Source of the DNA: Paenibacillus oleatilyticus
Lineage (GTDB): Bacteria > Bacillota > Bacilli > Paenibacillales > NBRC-103111
Assembly (NCBI RefSeq): GCF_018998565.1
Contig: NZ_JAHNZO010000011.1
Location: 62,001-126,000, forward strand
Length of the DNA stretch: 64,000 nt
Direction of reading: 5' to 3'
The position numbers and the translations under genes were made by a program. The notes under the pieces are model-generated. The model worked only from the letters and a program-made list of their open reading frames with translations, was not told the origin of the DNA and did not search any database. Below, piece by piece: positions 51,076 to 58,037 of the stretch; within the stretch, counting starts at the first letter, position 1, and each line of letters opens with the position of its first letter.

Positions 51076-52242
51076 ATGAGAGTAAAAATAGACGAGCAGC
51101 GCGTTGCCCGGCTGCTGCAGGATTTGGTGCGGATTCCGAGCGTTAATCCGGGCTTCGACGGCGGCGTGCCGGAGCGGGAGATGGCCGACTATGTCGAGGC
51201 TTTTTTCACGCGTCTCGGACTGAAGGCCGAACGCAGGGAAGTGCGTCCGGACCGGCCGAATGTGATCGGCATCCTGCCTGGGATTGCCGACGATGCGCCC
51301 GCTCTCCTGCTGGAGGCCCATATGGATACGGTGCAGACCGCAAACATGACCATCGATCCGATCGGCGCGGAAATACGCGATGGCAAGCTCTATGGCCGCG
51401 GCGCCTGCGACACGAAGGCGTCGCTGGCAGCGATGCTGGCCGCTATGGAGTGGTTCGCCGAGAACGGCGTGAAGCCGCCTGTGCCGGTTCATCTGGCAGC
51501 GACCGTCGACGAGGAGGTTAACTATCTCGGCGTAGTGGACGTGCTGGAGGCGGGACACGATTATGCCGCCGCCATTGTCGGGGAGCCGACCGGACTTCAG
51601 ACGGTTGTCGCGCACAAGGGCGTCGTCCGCTGTGAGATCGAGACGGTGGGCGTCTCCGCCCATTCCGCGAAGCCAGAGGAAGGCGTCAACGCGATCAGCG
51701 GCATGATGAAGGTCGTCGCCCATATCGAAGGGGCGATGCAAGCCCGGCTGCGCCGTGCTGCGCACCCGCTTGTCGGTCCGGCGACGCTTGCCGTGACGCA
51801 GATTCAAGGCGGCGTGGCGCCGAACACGATTCCGGAGCGATGCGTGATCCGGATCGATCGCCGGACGATCCCCGGCGAGGATAGCGAGCAAGTATGGCGC
51901 GAGATCCGGGCGGAGATGGAGCAGCTGGCGGCGGAGGACGGCGGGCTGAGCGTCATCGTTCATCCTGCTTTTGTGCTGGATTACGCGATGGATACAAGCC
52001 CTGACAGCGAGATTGTGAGGCTTGTGGCTTCGGCAGCTGCGAGGAAAATTGGCGAAGCGTGCACGCTCGGCGTGCCATACGGCACGGATGCAAGCAAGCT
52101 GGCCCGGGCAGGCATTCCTTCGGTCGTATTCGGACCGGGCTCCATCGAGCAAGCGCACACGAAGGACGAATGGGTGGAGCTGAAGCAGGTGGTGCTGGCG
52201 GCTGAAATCATTGCGGAGACGATGCTGGAATTTGGGAAATAA
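51076..52242 (+). CDS. M20 family metallo-amidohydrolase/peptidase (ArgE/DapE-like)
   Basis: 388 residues with the M20 zinc ligands and catalytic residues: LLLEAHMDTVQTANMTIDPI, LYGRGACDTKASLAAML, AATVDEEVNYLG, GEPTGLQTVVAHKG, then the dimerisation domain (VSAHSAKPEEGVNAI) and a C-terminal VPYGTDASKLARAGIPSV and QAHTKDEWVELKQV. It cleaves N-acyl or peptide bonds of small amino acid derivatives. GGAGGGAG precedes ATG. Immediately upstream is the D-amino-acid enzyme, so it may release that enzyme's substrate. An IS remnant begins just after its stop. Confidence 0.92.
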   Translation: MRVKIDEQRVARLLQDLVRIPSVNPGFDGGVPEREMADYVEAFFTRLGLKAERREVRPDRPNVIGILPGIADDAPALLLEAHMDTVQTANMTIDPIGAEIRDGKLYGRGACDTKASLAAMLAAMEWFAENGVKPPVPVHLAATVDEEVNYLGVVDVLEAGHDYAAAIVGEPTGLQTVVAHKGVVRCEIETVGVSAHSAKPEEGVNAISGMMKVVAHIEGAMQARLRRAAHPLVGPATLAVTQIQGGVAPNTIPERCVIRIDRRTIPGEDSEQVWREIRAEMEQLAAEDGGLSVIVHPAFVLDYAMDTSPDSEIVRLVASAAARKIGEACTLGVPYGTDASKLARAGIPSVVFGPGSIEQAHTKDEWVELKQVVLAAEIIAETMLEFGK

Positions 52243-52255
52243 CGCTTGGAATTTG

Positions 52256-52560
52256 CCAAGGGAAAAATCTTGCCCATTGTAGTGCCGAAACTGTATCAAA
52301 GAAACGGAAAGTATAAAGGAAAGCAACGATTTATTTGTAAATCCTGTAATAAGACTTTTACTGACTTCACAAACTCTGCCACTTACAAAAGCAAGAAAAC
52401 ATTAGATAGATGGCTTAAATACGCTAAATGTATGATTGCAGGTTATTCCATTACAGAAAAGAGAGGTATCTCTAACGAACAGATTTGCATTGCTACTGCT
52501 ATTGATAGACAGGGTAATCTAATTATGGAGTTACTATGCAGAGGTAGAATCATGAATTAG
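52256..52560 (+). pseudogene. IS1595-family transposase remnant
   Basis: The frame contains RNGKYKGKQRFICKSCNKTF, TDFTNSATYKSKKTLDRWLK, YAKCMIAGYSI and then ISNEQICIATAIDRQGNLI. The first part is the zinc-ribbon N-terminus of IS1595-type transposases; the last belongs to their DDE domain, and about 70-80 residues between them are missing. A cysteine pair CP-x-x-C expected before RNGKYKG is found in another frame, so there is also a frameshift. The DNA is AT-rich compared with the M20 gene it follows. A decayed element that marks an insertion point. Confidence 0.82.
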
Positions 52561-52787
52561 CTTCCTCGCTACTCGACATGGGTAAAATAGACCGCGATTT
52601 TATATGGAGGGGCGAGCATGATAAGCTAGTTAGCATCGCGAAGTCCTTATGCTTCTCGGCTTTCGCGAGATAATCATGCCCGCAGAGGCTCCATGTCAAA
52701 TCGCTCTATTAGCCAAGAAAACGTAAATTTACCCACGAATAGAGCGAAGAGCCATGAATTATTTATTTTTCATGGAGGATCGATGTA
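52561..52787 (+). repeat. Nested inverted repeats with alternative pairing, leader of the AT-rich hydrolase gene
   Basis: Three perfectly matched 7-bp arms are nested: GACATGG (52575) with CCATGTC (52691), GCATGAT (52616) with ATCATGC (52673), and TCGCGAA (52636) with TTCGCGA (52662). In addition AAATCGCTCTATT (52698) can pair with AATAGACCGCGATTT (52586, two-base bulge), while TCGCTCTATT (52701) pairs perfectly with AATAGAGCGA (52738). The last two pairings exclude each other. No family of known RNA was recognised. It could be a miniature inverted-repeat element or a structured mRNA leader. A GGAGG site follows near 52773. Confidence 0.6.
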
Positions 52788-53498
52788 ATGATAAGACATA
52801 ATTTAAAGATAGAAAATATTCCAGCAATTTTGTGGGGGGACAAATCAGATAAGTTATTTATAGTTGTGCATGGTAACATGTCAAATAAGGCAGATGACTT
52901 GATTATTGTATTTGCAGAAGAAGCAACAGCAGTAGGTTATCAAGTTCTTAGTTTTGATTTGCCTCAACATGGTGATCGTAAAGATGATACTTATCTTTGT
53001 ACAGTTCAAAACTGTGTTCAAGACCTTAATAAAATTATGACATATGCAAAATCGTTATCAAATAATATAAGCATTTTTGCTTGTAGTATGGGAGCATATT
53101 TCAGCCTGTTAGAATATTGCCATGAGCCATTGAATCAGTGTTTGTTTCTCTCTCCCGTGGTAAATATGGAACGTATAATAAATAATATGATGACATGGTT
53201 TAACGTAAGTGAGAGTAGACTAAAAATAGAGAAAGAAATTTCTACGCCTATTGGACAAACTCTCTATTGGGATTACTACTGTTATGTGAAAGAACATCCT
53301 ATTGTTGCTTGGAATAATCCGACTTCAATTCTCTATGGTTCAGGAGATAACTTATGTGAGTTTGACATTGTATCTGAATTTGCTAAACGCTTTAACTGTA
53401 ATTTGCAAGTAATGGAGAATGGAGAACACTATTTCCATACTCAGGAACAGTTGCAGTATTTCAGACAATGGCTAAAAAACCATATATACGTTAAATGA
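52788..53498 (+). CDS. Alpha/beta hydrolase, probably horizontally acquired
   Basis: 236 residues of an alpha/beta hydrolase: LFIVVHGNMSNKADDLIIVF, VLSFDLPQHGDRKDDTY, nucleophile elbow IFACSMGAYFSLL (Ser with C before it instead of the usual G), LYGSGDNLCEFDIV, and the catalytic His in ENGEHYFHTQ. Substrate unknown. The DNA is much more AT-rich than the catabolic genes on either side, and it lies between an IS remnant and two terminators, so it was inserted as a unit with its leader. GGAGG lies nine bases before ATG. Confidence 0.83.
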   Translation: MIRHNLKIENIPAILWGDKSDKLFIVVHGNMSNKADDLIIVFAEEATAVGYQVLSFDLPQHGDRKDDTYLCTVQNCVQDLNKIMTYAKSLSNNISIFACSMGAYFSLLEYCHEPLNQCLFLSPVVNMERIINNMMTWFNVSESRLKIEKEISTPIGQTLYWDYYCYVKEHPIVAWNNPTSILYGSGDNLCEFDIVSEFAKRFNCNLQVMENGEHYFHTQEQLQYFRQWLKNHIYVK

Positions 53499-53539
53499 TA
53501 CTAGAAAATGGTTGATGTATAACCTTCTTTAAAAGCGAA

Positions 53540-53568
53540 TTAAGGGAAGTCAAAATGGCTTCCCTTAA
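53540..53568 (+). terminator. Terminator of the alpha/beta hydrolase gene
   Basis: TTAAGGGAAG and CTTCCCTTAA form a perfect 10-bp stem with a 9-base loop. The T tract is interrupted (AGGTTATATAATTT), but the stem is strong. Confidence 0.75.
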
Positions 53569-53617
53569 AGGTTATATAATTTCAACATTATTTTAAAACA
53601 CAGCCGAAAACAAAAAG

Positions 53618-53653
53618 CCTGAATCCGCCGTCCGACCGGATTCAGGTTTTTTT
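53618..53653. terminator. Second strong terminator
   Basis: CCTGAATCC and GGATTCAGG are perfectly paired, with TTTTTTT behind and AAAAAG in front, so it works in both directions. It insulates the inserted segment from the operon that follows. Confidence 0.88.
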
Positions 53654-53975
53654 GCTGCGTCGTTGCAGCACTTCATGCTTCCCCTAAGCCCCCAGTCCGG
53701 TTTCTCCTCTCCCACGAAAGGGGCCCGAAAGGTCTTCCACGAAGTTTACGTGCTCATCTATTGCATCTTCCTAAAATAAGGCTCAAACGGCAAAGAGGCG
53801 AAAGCCGAGCATCAGAGGGTGTTGCTTACTTTATGAAGCCGCCGATCATCGGACAAAAAGACCGTTACCGGATAAATAGACGATCCGCTGCGAACAAAAT
53901 GACACCCCGGCGGGCTTCCGGGACCGCCTTGCGGAAAAACGCGCAAACAGACACGAAGCAGCGAACAGAAAGCCG
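53654..53975 (+). other. Intergenic region before the glycoside hydrolase operon
   Basis: No convincing gene. An 80-codon open frame at 53761-54003 lacks a ribosome binding site and its composition (many Arg, Lys, Thr) looks like chance. A GCTGC-GTCGTT-GCAGC hairpin lies at the start. No riboswitch was recognised. Confidence 0.5.
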
Positions 53976-54004
53976 TTTTGCGGGAAACGCTTTTTACTTA
54001 TAAT
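53976..54004 (+). promoter_or_regulatory. Promoter of the glycoside hydrolase-SDR-GcvP operon
   Basis: TTTTGC, a 17-base spacer and a perfect TATAAT. The promoter at 62836 has a similar -35 (TTTTGT). A cre-like site starts four bases after the -10, and a further CTCTCTTA/TAAGAGAG hairpin lies in the leader. Confidence 0.6.
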
Positions 54005-54007
54005 TCA

Positions 54008-54021
54008 TGTAAACGCTCTCT
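54008..54021. promoter_or_regulatory. cre-like site
   Basis: TGTAAACGCTCTCT matches TGWAANCGNTNWCA at 13 of 14 positions, right behind the TATAAT box. Confidence 0.7.
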
Positions 54022-54079
54022 TACTTTTTTTGTTTAAGAGAGCCGTTATCCAGACGACGAGGGGGCTATCGGAATCCGC

Positions 54080-55774
54080 ATGTTGTTCGATCTTCATACC
54101 GTGCCGTTCAGCCGTTTCGGTTCGTATTTTGCCTTTTCGATTCTTCCGGAGCGTCCCGACAGGGAAGCGGGTCTGTACTTGAGGCTGGTGCGGGGCGGGG
54201 ATAACGATATCGGAGCCGTGTTCCGAATCGAGCTGCTCGCAGATGGCCACGCCGTTCCCTTTACTTGCTCCGCTTCTCCGACGTTATTGCGGCTTGAAGC
54301 GGAGGAAGGGACAGTCGAGTGGTGCATACCGGAGCCGGATTTTATACGCGTTCGTTCGCAGGGTGTTGGCGTGCGGTTAACCTGTTCGCCCGGCGTATAC
54401 GATTATGCGTTTCCGCTTGGTGAGCGGGGCTGGGAGTTCAACAGCTTCGTGCGGGAACGTCGCTTTCTGCTCTCTCCAGTATCCGGTGCGATTTACGAGG
54501 ACGTTCGCTGGGACGGGGTGAAGGCGCAGCGGCTTGCGTTCGACGGAGTGCCGGGCGGCGACGGGAAGCTGGAGCTTACGCTGGAGGAATACCGCACCGT
54601 TCCGTGCCCGCCGCGCCCCGGATCGTTCGATCAAGGGCTTGTACAGGTGGAAGGCGAGTACGCCGCTTGGCGCAGCCGGATGCCTGCCGTTGCCGCGGTC
54701 TGGTCCGAAGCGGAGGAACTGGCCGCTTATATTACTTGGTCCTGCGTCGTGCAGGCCGACGGGTATTTGCCCCGGCCGGCGATGTATATGTCCAAAAACT
54801 GGATGACGAATATTTGGAGCTGGGACCACTGCTTCAATGCGATGGCGCTTGCCGCGACCGATCCCGATTTGGCTTGGGACCAGTTTGCGATCTTCTTTGA
54901 CCGGCAGGACGATAGCGGGATACTGCCGGATTTTATGAACGACAAATATGCGCTGTGGAACTGCTGCAAGCCGCCGATCCACGGCTGGACGCTGCGGTGG
55001 CTGATGAACCGCTCCGAGGCTGTCACGATAGAGAGGCTTGCGGAAATTTACGAGCCGCTGGCCCGCTGGACGCAGTGGTGGTTCGATTACCGCGATGACG
55101 ACCGCGACGGCGTGCCGCAGTACAATCACGGCAACGACTCCGGGTGGGACAACAGCACGGTCTTTTTGGCGGCGATTCCCGTGGAAAGTCCCGATTTATG
55201 CGCCTTTCTTATTTTGCAGATGGAAACGCTTGCTACAGTGGCGGCCAAACTGGGACGCGCCGGAGAAGCGGAGCAATGGGAGCGCCGGTCGCAGGAGCTG
55301 TTGACGCGGATGATCGAGCATTTTTGGCGCGGCGACCGCTTCCAAGCCGTACAGTCCGGCACGCATGCCGGAGCCGTCGAGGGCGACAGCTTGATGGCGT
55401 ACTTGCCTGTTGTTTTGGGCAAGCGTCTGCCGGAGCCGATTCTGCGCAAGCTCGTCGAAGGGCTGCGAGAGGAAGGGCGCTTTCTGACGGCGCACGGCTT
55501 CGCGACCGAAAGCGTCCGAAGCCCGCTGTACGCGCCGGACGGCTATTGGCGGGGGCCGATCTGGGCCCCGGTCATGCTGCTGCTCGTGGAAGGGCTGAAG
55601 GAGGCGGGCGAGGAACAGTTTGCGGGCGACGTTGCGAGGCGTTTTTGCCGGATGGCGGCTTCCGCGGGCATGGCCGAAAACTTTGACGCGCTCGAGGGGC
55701 ACGGGCTGCGGGACCGGGCGTTCACGTGGACGTCCAGCGTCTTTCTGCTGCTGACCCGGGAATACGGGGCGTAA
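54080..55774 (+). CDS. MGH1-like/GH63-type (alpha/alpha)6 glycoside hydrolase
   Basis: 564 residues. The N-terminal 200 residues are a beta domain (FSRFGSYFAFSILPERPDRE, WDGVKAQRLAFDG). The catalytic barrel shows MYMSKNWMTNIWSWDHCFNA, NHGNDSGWDNSTVF, YWRGPIWAPVMLLLVEGL and AFTWTSSVFLLL, all typical of the MGH1/trehalase/GH63 clan. The Asp in SWD and a later acidic residue probably catalyse hydrolysis of an alpha-glycoside such as a mannosyl or glucosyl derivative. No signal peptide, so the substrate is imported first. The first gene of its operon, behind a cre-controlled promoter; GAGGGGG lies about 11 bases before ATG. Confidence 0.85.
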   Translation: MLFDLHTVPFSRFGSYFAFSILPERPDREAGLYLRLVRGGDNDIGAVFRIELLADGHAVPFTCSASPTLLRLEAEEGTVEWCIPEPDFIRVRSQGVGVRLTCSPGVYDYAFPLGERGWEFNSFVRERRFLLSPVSGAIYEDVRWDGVKAQRLAFDGVPGGDGKLELTLEEYRTVPCPPRPGSFDQGLVQVEGEYAAWRSRMPAVAAVWSEAEELAAYITWSCVVQADGYLPRPAMYMSKNWMTNIWSWDHCFNAMALAATDPDLAWDQFAIFFDRQDDSGILPDFMNDKYALWNCCKPPIHGWTLRWLMNRSEAVTIERLAEIYEPLARWTQWWFDYRDDDRDGVPQYNHGNDSGWDNSTVFLAAIPVESPDLCAFLILQMETLATVAAKLGRAGEAEQWERRSQELLTRMIEHFWRGDRFQAVQSGTHAGAVEGDSLMAYLPVVLGKRLPEPILRKLVEGLREEGRFLTAHGFATESVRSPLYAPDGYWRGPIWAPVMLLLVEGLKEAGEEQFAGDVARRFCRMAASAGMAENFDALEGHGLRDRAFTWTSSVFLLLTREYGA

Positions 55775-55819
55775 GCCGATTAATCTGAGCTTGTCCTAGG
55801 ATAAGGGGGAACAAGGAAG

Positions 55820-56602
55820 ATGCAAATGACAGAACAATTGCTTGCATTGGATGGAAAAGTCGCTGCGATCACCGGAGGCGCTTCTGGGATCGGGCTTGCC
55901 ACGGTACGGAAACTCGCCCGGCACGGGGCGTCCGTCGTCATCCTTGACGTGAACGAGATGGCCGGCAGCCAAGCCGCAGAAGAGCTTCGGAGTGAAGGGC
56001 TTGCGGCCCGCTTCATCGGCTGCAACGTAACGTCTGCGGCCGATTGCGAAGCGGCGGTGGAAACGATACGTCGGGAATACGGCCGGTTGGATATTTTGTT
56101 CAATAACGCCGGAGTTATCCGGCGGCGCACCATCGTTGAAATGACGGAGGAGGAATGGGACGCGGTAGTCGATATTTCGCTCAAGGGCGCTTTTTTGCTC
56201 TCGAAATACGCGGTTCCGCTCATGGCAGAAAGCGGCGGAGGTAGCATCATCAACACCGGGTCCGGCTGGGGATTGAAGGGAGGCGACCGGGCGGCCGCCT
56301 ACTGCGCCGCCAAGGCAGGGATCGTCAACCTGACGAAGGCGATGGCGATCGACCACGGCGGGCAGCAGATCCGGGTCAACTGCGTCTGTCCCGGAGATAC
56401 GGATACGCCACTGCTGCGGGACGAAGCGAAGCAGCTCCAGCGGGAGGAGCAGTCATTCGTGCAGGCGTCAGCGCTCGAACGGCCCTTGAAGCGCATCGGC
56501 ACGCCGGACGACATTGCTAACGCCGTACTGTTTCTTGCGAGCGGCATGTCTTCGTGGGTGACGGGCTCGGTGCTTGTCGTCGACGGCGGCGGACTGGCAT
56601 AA
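55820..56602 (+). CDS. Short-chain dehydrogenase/reductase
   Basis: 260 residues. Cofactor motif AAITGGASGIGLATVRKL, Asp after strand 2 (VVILDVNEM), which favours NAD(H), NNAGVIRRRTIVEM, catalytic Ser in INTGSGWG, YCAAK, and the C-terminal DIANAVLFLASGMSSWVTG. Typical of classical SDRs acting on sugar alcohols, hydroxy acids or aldehyde/alcohol couples. It lies 45 bases after the glycoside hydrolase and directly before the GcvP-like genes. Confidence 0.92.
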   Translation: MQMTEQLLALDGKVAAITGGASGIGLATVRKLARHGASVVILDVNEMAGSQAAEELRSEGLAARFIGCNVTSAADCEAAVETIRREYGRLDILFNNAGVIRRRTIVEMTEEEWDAVVDISLKGAFLLSKYAVPLMAESGGGSIINTGSGWGLKGGDRAAAYCAAKAGIVNLTKAMAIDHGGQQIRVNCVCPGDTDTPLLRDEAKQLQREEQSFVQASALERPLKRIGTPDDIANAVLFLASGMSSWVTGSVLVVDGGGLA

Positions 56603-56624
56603 CGAAAAGGAGGAATTGCGACGC

Positions 56625-58016
56625 ATGGCCACGCTTAAAAAAACAACGTCTCATCCGTATATCCCGAACACCGTGCCCGAGGTCCAGCAGGCGATGCTTG
56701 ACGAAATCGGCATATCCGATATCGACGAGCTGTACCGGATGGTGCCGAAGGAGCTTCGGCTGACGGGCCCTCTGAAGGTGGAGCCCGCGCTGTCCGAGTA
56801 TGAGCTGCAGCGTCATGTCGACCGGCTGCTGGAGCGCAACCGGAGCGCGAAGGAAACGGTCAGCTTCCTCGGAGCAGGCTGCTGGCAGCACTTTGTGCCC
56901 GCCGTTTGTGACGAAATCAACCAGCGCTCGGAGTTCGTCACCGCGTATGCGGGGGAGCCTTACGAGGACCATGGCCGCTTCCAGGCGCTGTTCGAGTACC
57001 AGAGCCTGCTGGCGGAGCTGGTCGACATGGACGTCGTGAACGTGCCGACGTTCGACTGGGCGCAGGCCGCTTCCACCGCGCTGCGGATGGCGGGCCGCAT
57101 CACCGGCCGCCGTACGGCGCTGCTTCCGGCGGCAATGCATCCTGAGCGGCTTCGGGTCATCCGCAATTATTTGTCCCCGCAGATGGACTGCGTGCTCGTC
57201 GATTACGAGCCCGGCACCGGACTCCTCGACATGGCCGATCTGCAGGCGAAGTTGTCGGGCGACACGGCCGCCGTGTATATCGAGAATCCGTCCTACATCG
57301 GGCATATCGAGACACAGGGCCGCGAAATCGCCGAGCTTGCACATGCGGTAGGCGCGCTCTTTGTCGTCGGCGTCGATCCGATCTCGCTCGGCCTGCTTGA
57401 GCCGCCGTCCCGGTATGGTGCGGACATCGTCTGCGGCGACCTGCAGCCGCTCGGCATCCGGATGCAGTACGGCGGGGGTCAAGCGGGCTTTATCGCCACG
57501 CGCGACGAGGAGCAATTCGTCATGGAATATCCGTCCCGTCTGTTCGGCATTGCTCCGACAGCGGTCGAAGGCGAGTACGGCTTCGGGGACGTCGCTTATG
57601 AGCGGACTTCTTTTGCCAAGCGGGAGAAGGGAAAGGAATCGGTCGGGACCCAAACGGCGCTGTGGGGAATCACGGCAGGCGTTTATCTGGCCTTAATGGG
57701 GCCTCACGGCATGCGCGAGGTCGGCGAAACGATAATCCGGCAGGCCCGGTATGCGGCTGATAGAATGGCGGAGCTGGAGGGAGTGCGGATTCGGTTTCAG
57801 GCGTCGTCGTTCAAAGAGTTCGTCGTCGATTTCAACGGGACGGGGCGTATGGTGAGCGACATCAACAAGCGGCTGCTGGAGTACGGGATCTTCGGAGGCA
57901 AGGATTTGTCCGGGGAATTTCCGGACTGGGGCCAATGCGCGCTCTACTGCGTCACCGAAATCCACACGAAAGAAGATATCGACGCGCTTGCGGCCGCTCT
58001 GAAGGCGGTCCTGTAA
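56625..58016 (+). CDS. Glycine decarboxylase P-protein subunit 1-like (GcvPA paralogue)
   Basis: From ATG 56625 (GGAGGAA 11 bases upstream), 463 residues. SHPYIPNTVPEVQQAMLDEI, AGCWQHFVPAVCDEINQRSE, EDHGRFQALFEYQSLLAEL, LGIRMQYGGGQAGFIATRDE and TQTALWGITAGVYLALMGPH are the family's signatures. In the normal enzyme FLGAGxYxHxxP and YTPYQxExSQG occur; here FLGAGCWQHFVP and YAGEPYEDHG are clear departures. This subunit lacks the PLP lysine, which lies in subunit 2. No GcvT or GcvH gene is near, so either it borrows the housekeeping partners or decarboxylates another amino acid. Confidence 0.87.
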   Translation: MATLKKTTSHPYIPNTVPEVQQAMLDEIGISDIDELYRMVPKELRLTGPLKVEPALSEYELQRHVDRLLERNRSAKETVSFLGAGCWQHFVPAVCDEINQRSEFVTAYAGEPYEDHGRFQALFEYQSLLAELVDMDVVNVPTFDWAQAASTALRMAGRITGRRTALLPAAMHPERLRVIRNYLSPQMDCVLVDYEPGTGLLDMADLQAKLSGDTAAVYIENPSYIGHIETQGREIAELAHAVGALFVVGVDPISLGLLEPPSRYGADIVCGDLQPLGIRMQYGGGQAGFIATRDEEQFVMEYPSRLFGIAPTAVEGEYGFGDVAYERTSFAKREKGKESVGTQTALWGITAGVYLALMGPHGMREVGETIIRQARYAADRMAELEGVRIRFQASSFKEFVVDFNGTGRMVSDINKRLLEYGIFGGKDLSGEFPDWGQCALYCVTEIHTKEDIDALAAALKAVL

Positions 58017-58037
58017 GCCCAAGGGCAGAAGGGAGCC

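Noticed and set aside
51046-52326. Minus-strand open frame of about 426 codons opposite the M20 gene
   Set aside because: Shadow of the M20 gene, which has all metal-binding motifs.
52616-52679. Integron attC-like site in the structured leader
   Set aside because: The palindromic arms do not include the conserved RYYYAAC/GTTRRRY core pair, and no integrase or cassette array is near.
53761-54003. Possible 80-codon gene before the glycoside hydrolase
   Set aside because: No ribosome binding site, composition of random translation, and it covers the promoter with TATAAT and the -35 element.
56517-57653. Minus-strand open frame of about 378 codons opposite the GcvPA-like gene
   Set aside because: Antisense artefact of a GC-rich gene; no start signal or domain.
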